Part shown: positions 51,001-62,527 of the stretch, piece after piece | Layout: each line of letters opens with the position of its first letter | Numbering within the stretch: the stretch's first letter is position 1 | Assembly (NCBI RefSeq): GCF_964199755.1 | Contig: NC_133903.1 | Coordinates: 5,349,001-5,413,000, forward strand | Direction of reading: 5' to 3' | DNA length: 64,000 nt | Source: Larus michahellis | Taxonomy: Eukaryota; Chordata; Aves; Charadriiformes; Laridae | Program-made: the position numbers and the translations under genes | The notes under the pieces: model-generated | Databases searched by the model: none | What the model was told of the DNA's origin: nothing | What the model saw: the letters and a program-made list of their open reading frames with translations, nothing else

Positions 51001-53864
51001 TCGGCACATGTGGGGACCGACGTGCCACGGCTCCTTCCCGGCTGCACGGCTCCTTCCCGGCAGCGCTGGGCTGGTGAGAGCCAGGGGCCTCCCCAAAGCC
51101 TGTGGTTGGAGAATCTTGCACCCAAGTTCATGCTCTCGCTCCTGCTCCCTGCACTGCGTGGGGAGAGGGAAGTGAAGATGGGTGTGAATGCTGTGTGTGG
51201 GAGGACCGAACCACAGACCCCCTGCGCCCAGCATGGCCCCAAAGCCTCCAAAGCCCTGCCGTAATACACCATCAGCTCCCAGGATCTGCCCTTCCACTGG
51301 GAAGGGATTTCCTAATTCACTTCCAAATCCCCCAAGTCCCCAGAAGGCTTCGTTCTCATTAGAGGGGGCCATCGTTAGAGGGGCCGGTGCTGCCGGCATC
51401 ATGGGCTTCGTGGGCAGCCCTCCTGCTGGGACAGGCCGGGGAGAAATGCAAAGGGTCTAATATGTCAGGAACAGCAGCACGGCCCTGCCATCGCCACGTC
51501 AGGCTCTGAACTATCCCCCTCGTCCCCGTGCTCGGTGCCTGCATGTGCTGCCGCCTGCTCAGCGGAGATTATTAGCAGAGAAAATCGTTAGGCACAGGGC
51601 CGGGAGCTCAAGGGACACGCGAGCGCCTCTGTCACTTGGAAATCAATCCCAGCCATCCTCCCAAGCTGAGTTTCCTCCAGCCCAGCTCAAATCGACAGCA
51701 GTTTCTCTCCATGGGGGAGGACGAGGAGGTCCGACCGGGGCAGATGCTGGTCCTGTTCCCGCCATGAACCCTGAGCTCCCAGCCCAGGGCTCTGTGGGAC
51801 TCTCCGCCCTCCAGATCCTAGAGCAAACAGATGCGTTTTGCCCGTGGACCTCCATGGCTGAGCCCTGGGAGGAAAATCCTGCATTGGAGCCCTGGGAAGG
51901 AGGCAGAGCTGGGCTTTGGACCTAGAAACTGGGGGAGGCTGGGAGGATGTTGTGGAGGGGCATCACGACCTGCTTACCCCCTCGCTATCCAGGGGTGGAG
52001 ATGGGGTACCGGGACCTCTGGGCTGAGCAGGCAAAGCTGTTTGCACATCATGATATTTATTATTATTATTATTATTATTAGGAATAGTTGCCCTGCCCGA
52101 CCCTGCAGCAAGCAGAGCGCTTTCGAGGACCCCGTGCCTGTTGCGCGGGGAGCAGCGTTCCCGACAGCCACGACTCTCCCTCCGAGCACTTTGTGTCCCC
52201 GAGGCAGCTTTGGCATTCTTGCTGACTCAAGCCGACAGGGTATTGACATTCATTTTGACCTTTCGAATCACAAGGATGTTCTGTCCTTCCCGGCCGAGTA
52301 CAGCCTGGATACCCTGTGGGTGGATTATACTGTATATACAGTGGCTGCAAATACGGAGCTGGCAGAAGAGAAGCGTGTTTGTGTGCTTGCAGGGGTGCGG
52401 TGGTGGTGGGATAAGAGCGAGGAGATGCTGCCAGCACCTGGTTTTCCTCCTTGGATGCCCAAGCGGATGCGGCACATGCGGATGTAGAGAACAGTGATGG
52501 TGGCAGGAGAAATGCCAGCAGCTGGTTTGCGGGGGGGGAGAAGGGATCCTGCAAAAGCAGGAGCTGCAACCCGGCCCCCGAGCGGCTGCCCCCTCGCCGC
52601 CAGCTCCAGAGGCCGCTCCCAGCTCCTGGCGTTTCCCATCCTACAGCTAATTACGCCTTTTGTTTTCAGAGAACGTGAAGAACTGCAATTAGGAGACAAC
52701 AGGCATCAGCTGCAAGGGCATGGCTGGATCACAGGGTGGGTGTTTTCCCTCCCGGCCCCCCAAAACCCCGTTCTGGGCAGCAGCAGAGGCTGTGTCAGTA
52801 CAAAACGTACCCCAGCCCGAAAGCTTGAGCTGATACGAAAGGCAGCGCATTGCAATTCCCAAAGATGTAACACATGGTCACCCCCAGGACAAGCTCACGG
52901 CACTAAATTAGCATCTTCCCGGCTCGAGCGTGATCCATGCCCTGGCATGTACCAAATCCTGTGCCCTGGGATGGTGGCCCTGGCAGCAAGTGGGGCCAAG
53001 AGTGGGCTGCAGGTTGCATGGAGTTGCAGGCAACCATCCCTGCTGACCCTTCCTCTTGCAGCCCTTGGGAGCCAGAGCAGGTCCGCAGGCAGGGCTGCCT
53101 CCTCCCTGCCCTCTGCAGCCAGAGGGTTTCGGCAGGGGGCTCCCACGCAGCTCCCCCCGAGCCCTGCCAGCCAGCAGGCTTTGCCGCGTGGCCCGGCTCC
53201 ATCCAAGGTTGCCACATGGCCGGCTCCATCCAAGGCTGTCACGGCCCAGATACGGCCACCCCACAGTCCCGTGGCGCCAGGGAGGCTGATGGCTTCATGC
53301 TCCCAGGCTCGATGCGCCACTTATCTCTCCTTTCTCTTGCCCTGATGCATTTTTTCCTCTCTCTCTTTTCCCAGCCAGCTCGTAGGACTCTTATCTCTAG
53401 CCCTGAATCATCCTTTCCCAAGCCGTGCTCAGCAGCAACCTTTGCAAACCCATTTCCAGGGGCTTCTGCACAGCATTAGGGGCACGAGTGACAACCTGGC
53501 AGGAAAGCCCTTTTGTCTTACATCTTCATGCCACATTGATGTCCCCAAACCCCTTCCAGCAGCGAAGGCAAGGTATGGCGAAGGCAGCTTGGCTGCAGTC
53601 ACGGGGCATAGGCAGCAAAGCATGGACCCCAATGCCCAGCATCGCCTCCTCGCTGCTGGCTTGTGGCCAGGCAACCTCCGGAGCAGGGGAGGGAAAACCA
53701 GTGTTTGAAAACTTCTGCAAGCCCAAGGAGGCCAGAGGGTTAATTTGAGGCGTGCTGCTCTGAGAACAAGCTTTGCACTTGTCAGTCGGCTGCAGCCTCC
53801 CGGTTTGTGGAGAAAAAATAAAAACGACGCGAGGTGCAGAGCCCAGGGCTGGGCTGGGAGCTGC
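45016..53864. other. GC-rich intergenic DNA, no gene seen
   Basis: Simple repeats only: T10-C16 at 46110-46135, a T run at about 46590-46606, and TTA units at 52055-52080. Two short direct repeats are seen: CACGGCTCCTTCCCGGC twice at about 51028-51058, and CCGGCTCCATCCAAGG twice at about 53193-53236. Long ORFs on both strands look like composition artefacts. Confidence 0.6.
52055..52080. repeat. (TTA)n microsatellite
   Basis: About eight TTA units in intergenic DNA. Confidence 0.9.
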
Positions 53865-53933
53865 GGGATGGGATGGGATGGGATGGGATGGGATGGGATG
53901 GGATGGGATGGGATGGGATGGGATGGGATGGGA
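53865..53933 (+). repeat. (GGGAT)13 microsatellite
   Basis: Thirteen perfect GGGAT units plus a partial copy. The G3 runs every five bases could form a G-quadruplex on the plus strand. Read as protein it gives MGWDG repeats, so ORFs across it are artefacts. Confidence 0.95.
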
Positions 53934-56900
53934 GAGACAGGATGGAGCTCATGTTTGTAAGCGTGAGCGGAGTAGGGATCCCGCAGCCAGCTACTCAATA
54001 CATCCCGCGGCACAGAGCAATTACCAGCAGCCACGCCAGGAGCTGGACGGGGTGCAGGGAGCGAAGCGCCGCGCTCTCGACTTGCTCAAACGCTCGCTCC
54101 TGCTGCCAAGCCAGTCTCGTGCATCAGAGCGGCCTCGGCCATGCTCGGCCCTGCCCGGGAGGTGGAGGTTCCCGGGTGTTGCAGGGCGCTTGTTGGTGGA
54201 GGAGAAATCAATGCCCAGTCAGGGGTTTCTGCCGCGTGACTGGTTCATCCGCCCCGTCACTCGGGGGGAGAGGGTGATGTTTGCTGTGGTCCCAGCCCGG
54301 GCCGCGTGTCTCGCCAGCACGGAGCGGGTCTGCCTGGTGTGACAGCGTGGGAAGGCTGCGGCAAACCCTGCTGGCTGCGACAGCATCACCCAAAACGAGG
54401 GGCACCACCGGACCGAAAGCAACGTGGTGTGTTTGAGAACGCACACAGCTCGTTACACCGAGCAGCGACCATGCACTGTAAAGGCAATTCCTTGGTTTTT
54501 AAGGGGAGGAGGTTTCTGTCTGCTCATCTGCCAGCTCCCGCCTGCAATTCCCTGGTTTATGAGCCTGTTAGCTAGTTTAAAACATCATAAAATTTAGCAA
54601 AAGAGGGACCTCAGAGGTCCACCATCCCCCGGAGCTCATGGCCAGCAGTGCCTGTGCGAAGGAGAGGTTCAAACCGCAGCCCTCACCGGGGGGAAGGCTG
54701 GAGCAGGAGCCCACCAGGTCGGCAGGGAAATGGGCTCGCAAATTCCTAACGCGAGACCATCTCTGTGCACACACACACACACGTGTTCACATGGATGTGC
54801 ATGCCCGCATGCTTGTGTGCATCCCTGTGCATGCCCATCCATGCGCGTCCACGTGCATTTCCAGCCTTCTGCGTCCCGCAGGGACAACGTCATGTCCACG
54901 TGGGAGAAGCCCCTTTGAAGACACAAATCCCTGGGGATTTGGCCATGTTTCATCAGCGCATTGCAAATCCCACGTTTGCACCCCCTCGTGTCCAGGCTGC
55001 CTCTCGGGAACAGTCCCTGGCCCGCGCCTTGTCCCAAAGCACGCCTGCCAAGCGGCGCTGCTGTCAGCGGGGGCTCAGCGCTGGGGCCGGATCCAGCCTG
55101 GTTCAGCCTTTCCCAGCTCAGAGGAACCGCTTCCCGCCCCTGAAATAGCAACTCAGATGATGCTCTCAGCAGCTGGGGATGATGATGCAAAATGCTCGTT
55201 ATCCAGCAGGAACAATTAGACTTATGGCAATTATCTTTGCAGTTGCTGAGAGATGCCGGAACGGGCCGGCCACCAGCCAGCTCCCGATGTAATCCCTGGG
55301 CGGGAGAGACGCGGCGCTCAGCTTTGCCAGGAGCTGCCATTGCCGTGGAAGAAGAGCAAAACGCCGCGGGAGCATCCGAAGAGCCTCTTGCGGTGCCAGG
55401 AAGGCCGGTTTTGCGCGGGAGTGAGTGAGAGCAAGGACGGGCAAGTGTTCATCTGAGAGCCAAACGCCCCTCTCTAATGACATTTGTTTGCACTCAGATT
55501 AATGATGAAATAGGCTGAGCCACGGCGGGTTTAAAAGATGGACTGAATTGCTTTGCGTGATGCTCCGGCCTCCCTCTCTGCCACCTGCCATCGTGGGAGA
55601 AGCCAGGCTGGGATCAGCTTTATCCGCAAGGTAGAAACAGGCAAAAGCTGGCTCCAGGCTGGATTGAGCCATGGGCGCCCGACGGTCACCAAGCCGGGCA
55701 GCGGCTGCTGAGCTGGGCTTTAGGGCACATTCCCTTGGGGCAAAACGTCAGGCTTCTGGCTGAGAAATGCCCACGGGGTAATGGCACAAAGGACAACTTC
55801 ACTCATTTCTCAAGTCAAAACAACAAGGAGGGTTTTTCTTTTCCCCCTTGACATTGTCTGAAAACCTTATTGACGCTGCTAGAATGAAGCAAGCCCTGCT
55901 TCCCGACAGCTGCTCGGAGCCAAAACCCCCAAACCCAGATAAACAACTCCTCCTTGGATAAATCAGAGTGCGGCCGGGATGGTGAGAAAGCTTTTGGGCA
56001 GGAGGAGATGCAGATGAGCACCAGATCACCAGACAATGCCCGAGGGGTGGCCAGGAGCAAGGGAGTGGGAGCTGGAGGGATGCCGGGAGCCTGCTCTCGG
56101 AAAACCCAGGTCATTTTCCATTGAAAACTTTATCTGAGGCAAGCCTGCCACCACATCCTGGCCTTGTTTGCGCCGCAAGAGCCAACAACATTCCTAGGAA
56201 AGTTTAGCTACCTGGTCAGCAAAGCCTCTCTGATACGCTTTGTTTATTAGTGGCTAAATATTAAACCCGTGGCAAACAGGGCTCCTTGGGGCGGGGAATG
56301 CCTGACTGTGACAAGCCGCCCCGTGGGCTGGCAGCCCCCCGAAACGGGCAAGAACTGCCAGCATGGCCAAAGAGGGGGACAGGCTGCTCTGAACGGGGGG
56401 ACGGCAGCATCCCAGGGGTCTGCCCAGGGCCGGGAGGAGGAAGGCTCACCAAAAATGCAGCCCTCACCATGGCCCTGCTGAAATGCACCTTTGCCCAGGT
56501 CAGGAGAAAGATTAAACAGGTTCTTGCTGGAGCTGGATGGAGACTTCTCCATCCCCCAGCGACTTGATTTGCGAGAGAGATGTGTCTCCCACGACGCCAG
56601 CGCTGCCCCAGAAACCCACTGCTCTGGCATATAAAACTGTATTCTTCAAGGACACCTGACTCATCTCGCAAAGCCCATGTAAAATTTAGGGTATTATTAG
56701 GCCAATTATAGCGAAATGGTATTTGCAATTCGAGCAAGGGACAGGCTAAAATCTTAACCCGATGCCTTTTCAGCGGTGCCAAAACAAAGTCCAAAGCAAG
56801 CTCCTTTCCTCTCCCCCTGCGTGAAGTAACCAAAAAGCAACATCTTGAAGTGCTCAAACATCAGGTAGTGGCTTTTCCTGCCACGCTTGGAGGGAACCTG

Positions 56901-58600
56901 ACAAACACACAAACAAAGCCTGACCCACTTCAGCAGAATAAGCACCTCACCGAGAAAGGGAGCAGGGATTTCAATATGGTCCTTAGTGCGGCCCCGTTAG
57001 CAAGTGTCTGCTCCATATATCCAGATAAATTCACCTCTATGAGCCTCTCCTCCGAAAAGAGCGAGCTGTGAAACTTACACCATTCCCAGGCGCAGGGCAG
57101 CACGGCTCTGGGACCCGCGGATGCGCGAGCACAGGGATGCACACAGGGATGCACACACACAGAGGGACGCGCTCACAGATGTGTGGGCTCGGGGATGCGC
57201 GTGTATGTGCTGTCCCGCTCCATCACCTTCCCAACGTGCAGGGTGTGAATCCAGGAAGTCAGGGAAGAAATCCCTGCACCTTGCCTGGGCGCTGCTGCGG
57301 GTTCTTACAGCGTTGCTTCAAGGCCACGATTGCGTATCGAGAGCGCAAACGCCGCTGCCTCGTGTTTCGTGGCACGTGTTTTGTGGCTAACTCATTATTT
57401 GTAAATAATTCCAGGGACGTTGCTGAGTCACCGCGCTGCGGGTGAGAGCCAGCAGGGATCCGGGGCTGGTTTTGCCCAGCGGTAACAAGGGCAATTCCCT
57501 CTGCAGGAGTAGGGTTCCTCAGGGACACCCCAAATTCACACACCTGCGAGGTGACTTCTGCCCCTTTGCACTGGGTGGAAACTGAGGCTGGGAGCGCTCA
57601 AGCCCAGCTCTGGGGTGACCTGGGGGGACCCTGTGGGGACCGGTGGCTCCCAGGACCCACCACCCCGGGATGCCCCATGGACGCAGAGCTGCCCGACGGA
57701 GACAGTGAGCTTCACAGCCGCTTGCGCCCGGAGACGGGCCAGGCTGGGGGCTGCGGTTGATTCGGCTGTGTGTTTTCCTGGATCTGTATTTCTGTGTAGC
57801 TGACCTTACGCAAGAAGCCCTTCTGTGCTCCCCTTGCCCACGCACTAGTTTGGGTGCCTCCCCCTGGGTGGCCTGAAGCCCAGGCTGGCCTCCATGTTTG
57901 CTCAGCGGTGGGATGGCATCAGTGAACATCAGGAGATCGCTTGACACTCCCTGTGCCCTTGAATCCTCCCCATTCCTATTTTCCCCCCCCAAAGTGCTGG
58001 CCTTCATGGCCAGGCCAATGCCCTGCAGCTCTGCTACCCAACCTGGAGCTACAAGCAGCTTGGCCAAACATCCTGTGCCACCTCTTGTCCCAGGCTGTCC
58101 TGTATGGTGGGCTCCCTGGGAGAGGCAGCCACTCTCCTTGAGGATGGTAACTCCATGGGATGACAGCCCTCCTCCCCACGGCAGCCCTAGGATGGGGCAC
58201 TGCAGGGTTTCCCCAGCAGCCAGCGTCTCTGCCAAAGCATGGTGAGCTCCAGGAGGCACTGGGGTGCTTTGGATGCGTTTACTGCTGCTTGTTTGCACCA
58301 GCTGGATCTTAAACCCTGATGGTTCCTGGGGCACCAGCAGCTCTGGGAGCATGTGGCGGTGCAGGGCTGCGTGTCTGGGGGCAGACAGACCTCCAGGGCC
58401 TAAATCTCTCTGGCTAAAACACTGCTTCAAGGGATGAAGCTCAGCTTAAGAACCCCGCATTCCCATCAACACCCCCCGAGAAGCCTGGGACACCAGGGCC
58501 CTGAAACGGTCCCGGAATGACACCAGGACTCAAGACAGGGCAGAGCCCAGGACCAAATTCACATCTGGTCAAAATTAGGGAGATCTTGGTTAGGAACCTG
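53934..58600. other. Intergenic DNA, no gene seen
   Basis: It includes alternating purine-pyrimidine CA/TG/GC stretches at 54765-54865 and 57120-57215 that could adopt Z-DNA. AT-rich islands lie at 55140-55250 and 56630-56760. A 303-codon minus-strand ORF at 57519-58430 has no recognisable motif. Confidence 0.55.
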
Positions 58601-60250
58601 AGCAGTTGCAGGATCACAACCACCACCTAATGAAAAAGTCCAACGTTTCTGCGCTGCTGACCGCAGCCAAGGGCTGGAGCTGTAACTTCTCATTCCTACC
58701 ACCCCATCCCACGTGGCCACAACCCTGACACCACCTTCCCAACTTAGCGATACAGACTTACCCCGCCACGGTAGCTCAGCAAGGCTTAAACAGAAAATTC
58801 AGGCTGACGATGCAGTGCAGGAACAGGAGGAAGAGATAAAGTTCAACCTGGTGATAGCCACACAGTAAAAAATGATAGCAGAGCTGGTGGCAACAGCACA
58901 ACAAGCTCCAGATGGTCCGGCAGCGAGAAGCAGAGCCCAGCGAAATGCCAGACCATCAACACAGAAACTTCAAGTCTTTGTAAGGAAATGGTGAAAGGCA
59001 CACAGTCACCTGGTGCTGAATTAGATAATTAGTGGTAAATCCCTCAAAAGCTGCCTTTGGAAGCAGAAAAGAGGTGCAACATGTATAGAAATGACAGGGG
59101 GAAAAAAAAAAAAAAAAGAATAACATTGGTATCACAAAGGAAACAGGCAATATCAAAAGAGGCTCTGGATATGAATTATTTGATCAGCTGGCTTTTAGGA
59201 TAATGGGTTAACCAAATGTTGGGGTGGGCAATGAGTGTACAGGATGGCTTGAAGATGCAGGAGATCAAATGGTTTGGAGATACTTGCACGTTTCAGAAAC
59301 TGGCTGTCCAGCAAGTGAATTATACAAAGAGCCACCATCAAATGCGAGGAACAGGTCAATCTTTTGCACTTCACGTTTATTACCAAACCCAGGGGGAAAT
59401 TATTCTTTTCATTCACCACTAAGCATCTTTGTTCATGTTTTAGCTGCCTCACCAGGAGTTTTCACAGGTTGCTCATTCAAACCCTTCTGCTGAGGAACTG
59501 ACAGTGTGTGAAAAAATCCAGACTGAAAATTCGGAAGAACCGCGGACCAAACCCAGCTCTGCATGAGAACAGCAGATGGTCAGACACAGCCCTTCTGCCC
59601 AAGACGGAGACCCCGACAGGACTGCAAAGTGATGTGGATGAGGAAGACCACATTGTTGGCGATACCCATTAGGAACGTTACAAGGACATAACGCAGGTCA
59701 TCAAACAGTCACCCCATGGGACAAGGGTCTCACATCCTGGAGCTCCGCAAGGGCAGGTGAAGATTAGGGCACACTGGCAGTGGTTCTTGCCTGAGGTCAA
59801 CTTGCCTGCATGCCCAAAATGTCTTCTCTTCCTTCCCAAACCTGTCAGCTGGGTCTCACCTCTCCCCACAGTCCCTCACCAGGGATATGGACACACCATC
59901 ACGGTATCAACAACAGCTCTACTGTGCCCCTCGCACAGGCTGACATTCAAATGGTGACCACACAGTCTCATCTGACCAATTCACCAGCATCTTCACCGAG
60001 GGAGGAGCCTGTCGAACCACGACGCTACTGCAAAACATCTTCCCTCTCCCCTGGGCTTGCCACGAGACATGACAAGCCCCTAAGGACAGAGATGTGTCAC
60101 CTGAGGGAGCTAGAGGAGCTAGCTCCCATGAGAAAGGTGTTGTGGTTTGGGCCTCAAACCAGGACAAAAGCGAAGGCGAGAGGCAGGGACAGGGAGGAAC
60201 GCCAACTAGATAAAGCTGTGTGTTCCAGCTGCTGTGGGAACACATAACCC
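58600..60250. other. Unexplained segment with pseudogene-like character
   Basis: Its base composition is more even and richer in A than its flanks, and it contains a run of about 16 A at 59102-59117. Short stretches read like protein (for example an acidic KIQADDAVQEQEEEIKFN near 58790-58850 on the plus strand) but are broken by stops. It could be an old retroposed copy or repeat. I cannot name a source. Confidence 0.3.
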
Positions 60251-60689
60251 AAAATGGGAACTGAACGGCACAAAGAAATGCTGATTGACAGCGCTTTTAG
60301 GTACAGCTGAATGGTATCTGCATGTTGTCACCTGCTCTAACGACTGCCTGACTCACCCATCGCAGGCAGGCATCCAGCAGCCTAGCAATTAGCCGCCCTC
60401 CTCCATGAAGTCAAGGGGAGAGTTAAAACCAACGCGGTACAAAGAAAGTGTCCCCCACGGAGCCTGAATCAAGTCTCGCTTTAGAAAGAGCCCATAAAAA
60501 GTGACAGAAATGAACCTCTCGGCTCAGCCCTACACGAAGGACGCAGCATCCTGTACCTCCTGCTTGGCGCAGTCAAGGACCATAAATACCACCAGCCTCC
60601 CCGCAGGGATCTGCTCCGCAGGACCTGGGCTCCTTCGCACATTCCAGCATCAGCGCCCGAGCCGGGATCTATTCCTGACAGTAGGAACA

Positions 60690-60960
60690 AAGTGAGCGAT
60701 TGCATCTGCTATATTTAGAGCAAACAGTCAATACTCCACGTATCTAAATGGTTACCAGCATTCTCATTTCAGATATAAATAGCCTCTGTTTGCTTTTTGA
60801 AAGAAATTGGTTTAAAAAAGAAAATTGCCTTCCCAGTCATCCTCAGCCCCCAATTGTTGAGCAGGGGGGCCTATTTCAAATGAAAAATTAAATTATGCAT
60901 TTTCTGTAAGCCAACCCAGGAAGAAAAGCTCATGACTGTGGCTGGTATTATTAGTGCCGC
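60690..60960. promoter_or_regulatory. AT-rich island with a perfect MEF2 site, candidate enhancer
   Basis: It contains CTATATTTAG (60709-60718), a perfect MEF2 consensus, then GATATAAATAG, and later AAATTAAATTATGCAT (POU/homeodomain-like). It lies 1.3-1.5 kb upstream of MED9 exon 1. Inferred from motif content. Confidence 0.35.
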
Positions 60961-61740
60961 GATCCTTTGTGTTGATAGAGGGGGTTTAAACACAGCGGCA
61001 GCAGTTTGCCGAAGCAAACTCAGGCTGTTTGGTACAGAGGGGCATCATCCTCCATCTCCCAGCCTCAACCACACGCCACCTCGAGCCGCCTCTTCCATCC
61101 GCCGTCAGGCCAGAGCCCCATTTCTTTCCCCTCTCCCAACTGCGCAGCGGTCCCAGCCTTGACACCCAATTTCTGTATCACTTCCTCCAGAGTCCTCCAG
61201 TTTCCAGCCCGGGCTCTCAGCCAACACTCCAGCTTGCTTTCCCTCCAACTGATGTCAGCCGTGCTTCCTCCCTTGGGCAGAAAGCCTGGTCCCGCGTAAG
61301 CATCCGTCTTTAAGGCACTACAAAGACCACATCCCCGTCACCAGCCCCCTCGACATATTGCATTAAAGTCAACCTAAGGACACCAACTAATGAAAAACCA
61401 CGGCAGAAAGCTGGGATCTAAAAGAGGTGGTGAAACCCTGCCGTGGTTGTTGATTTAACAGAGAATAACGCAATTTTTTCCCCTAAGATTTGGCTCAAAA
61501 GGGAGGAATGCACGCAGGCTTGGCACACCGATCTGAGCGCTCTGAGGGGCTGGGAGCCATCCCCAGGCCAGCATGGGATGGCTCCTGGGACCCCTTCTCC
61601 TTGCCCTGCCCTTGGGGTGTGGGACCCGCGCTCTGTCCTTCCTCCAACCTGCCAGCTCCTACGTGGAGCTCGGTCCTGCGTGGAGCAATGCGCCAGCGGG
61701 GCATGTGGGGCTCGGGGGGACTGACGGGGAGTCGCAGGGG
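60961..61740. other. MED9 upstream DNA, no gene seen
   Basis: No recognisable gene or element before the minisatellite that starts near 61745. Confidence 0.5.
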
Positions 61741-61744
61741 AACG

Positions 61745-62130
61745 GCCCAGGCCCAGCCTCAGCCCCAACCCAAGCTCAGGCCCATCCCCAAACCCAGGCC
61801 CCAGCCTAAAGTCAGGCTCAAACTCAAGCTCAGACCCAAATTCAAGGGAAGGCCCAGGCCCCAACGTAGGCCCAGGCTATGTCCAAGCCTAGATCCAAGC
61901 TCGGGGCAAGCCCCAGCGCAGGCCCTGGCTCCATCCCTGGCCCAGGCCCTGGAGCAGGCCCAGGCCCTGGAGCAGGCCCAAGCCCGGCTCCAAGCTCGGC
62001 GGAAGTCCCAGCCCAGGCCCCGACCCAGGCCCAAGCTCAGGGGAAGGCCCGGCCCAGGCCCAGGCCCCAGTGTAGGCTCAGGCTCAGGCTCAGGCCCAGG
62101 CCCAGGCCCAAGCTCGGAAGAAGCCCCATC
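61745..62130. repeat. GGCCCA/GGCTCA hexamer-based minisatellite
   Basis: About 385 bp built from degenerate 6-bp units (CAGGCC, CAGGCT, CAAGCT) on the plus strand, giving alternating-residue ORFs. A larger module containing CCAAGCTC recurs at about 61895, 61990, 62031 and 62108. It runs up to the GC boxes of the MED9 promoter. Confidence 0.9.
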
Positions 62131-62470
62131 GCAGGCCCCGGCGCAGGCGGCCGGCGGGGCGGGGTGGGGCGGGGCGGCGCGGCCGAGCTCCGCCCCGCTC
62201 CGTCACTGCGCGGCGCCGCTGCGGCCGCCGGACCGGGGTCCGCCATGGCGTCGGGGGGCGCCGCCGCCCGCGCCGCCGAGGAGCCGCCGCCGCCCGAACC
62301 GCCCGCCGAGCAGAAGCCGCCGCCGCCGCCGCTGCCACCCGCGCAGGAGGAGTTCTCCTTCCTGCCGCTCGTCCACGACATCATCAAATGGTAACGGCGG
62401 CCGCCGGCACCGGGCGGCCCCCCGCCCCGCCGGGACCGGGCCTCCGCCTCCGGGCACTGCATGGCGGGAG
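62131..62470. promoter_or_regulatory. MED9: CpG island, MED9 promoter and exon 1
   Basis: Extreme G+C with repeated GGGGCGGGG-type GC boxes (Sp1/KLF) at about 62157-62182, then exon 1. No TATA box. Confidence 0.8.
62245..62390 (+). CDS. MED9: Mediator subunit 9, exon 1 (partial gene)
   Basis: MED9 is a small subunit of the middle module of the Mediator complex, which links transcription factors to RNA polymerase II. The ATG at 62245 has context CCGCCATGG. The exon encodes a Gly/Ala start, an acidic/proline-rich low-complexity stretch (EEPPPPEPPAEQKPPPPPLP) and then the diagnostic conserved motif EEFSFLPLVHDIIK at residues about 35-48. It ends after TG of codon 49, before donor gtaacg. The family has two coding exons. 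The second, carrying the C-terminal coiled coil, is not found in 62391-64000 and must lie to the right. Position after NT5M agrees with the human gene order. Confidence 0.94.
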
Positions 62471-62527
62471 CTGCCCTACAGCGGGGCCGGGACCGAGCAC
62501 CTCATCCCTGCTCCAGCCATCACCCTC

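Noticed and set aside
53773-54342. 189-codon ORF containing MGWDG repeats
   Set aside because: The repeated part is the GGGAT microsatellite, and the flanks show no coding signal.
57519-58430. 303-codon minus-strand ORF in the intergenic region
   Set aside because: No recognisable domain or family resemblance, Gly/Pro/Ser/His-rich composition typical of GC-rich DNA, and no promoter island or splice context. It is the best of the long intergenic ORFs but still most likely chance.
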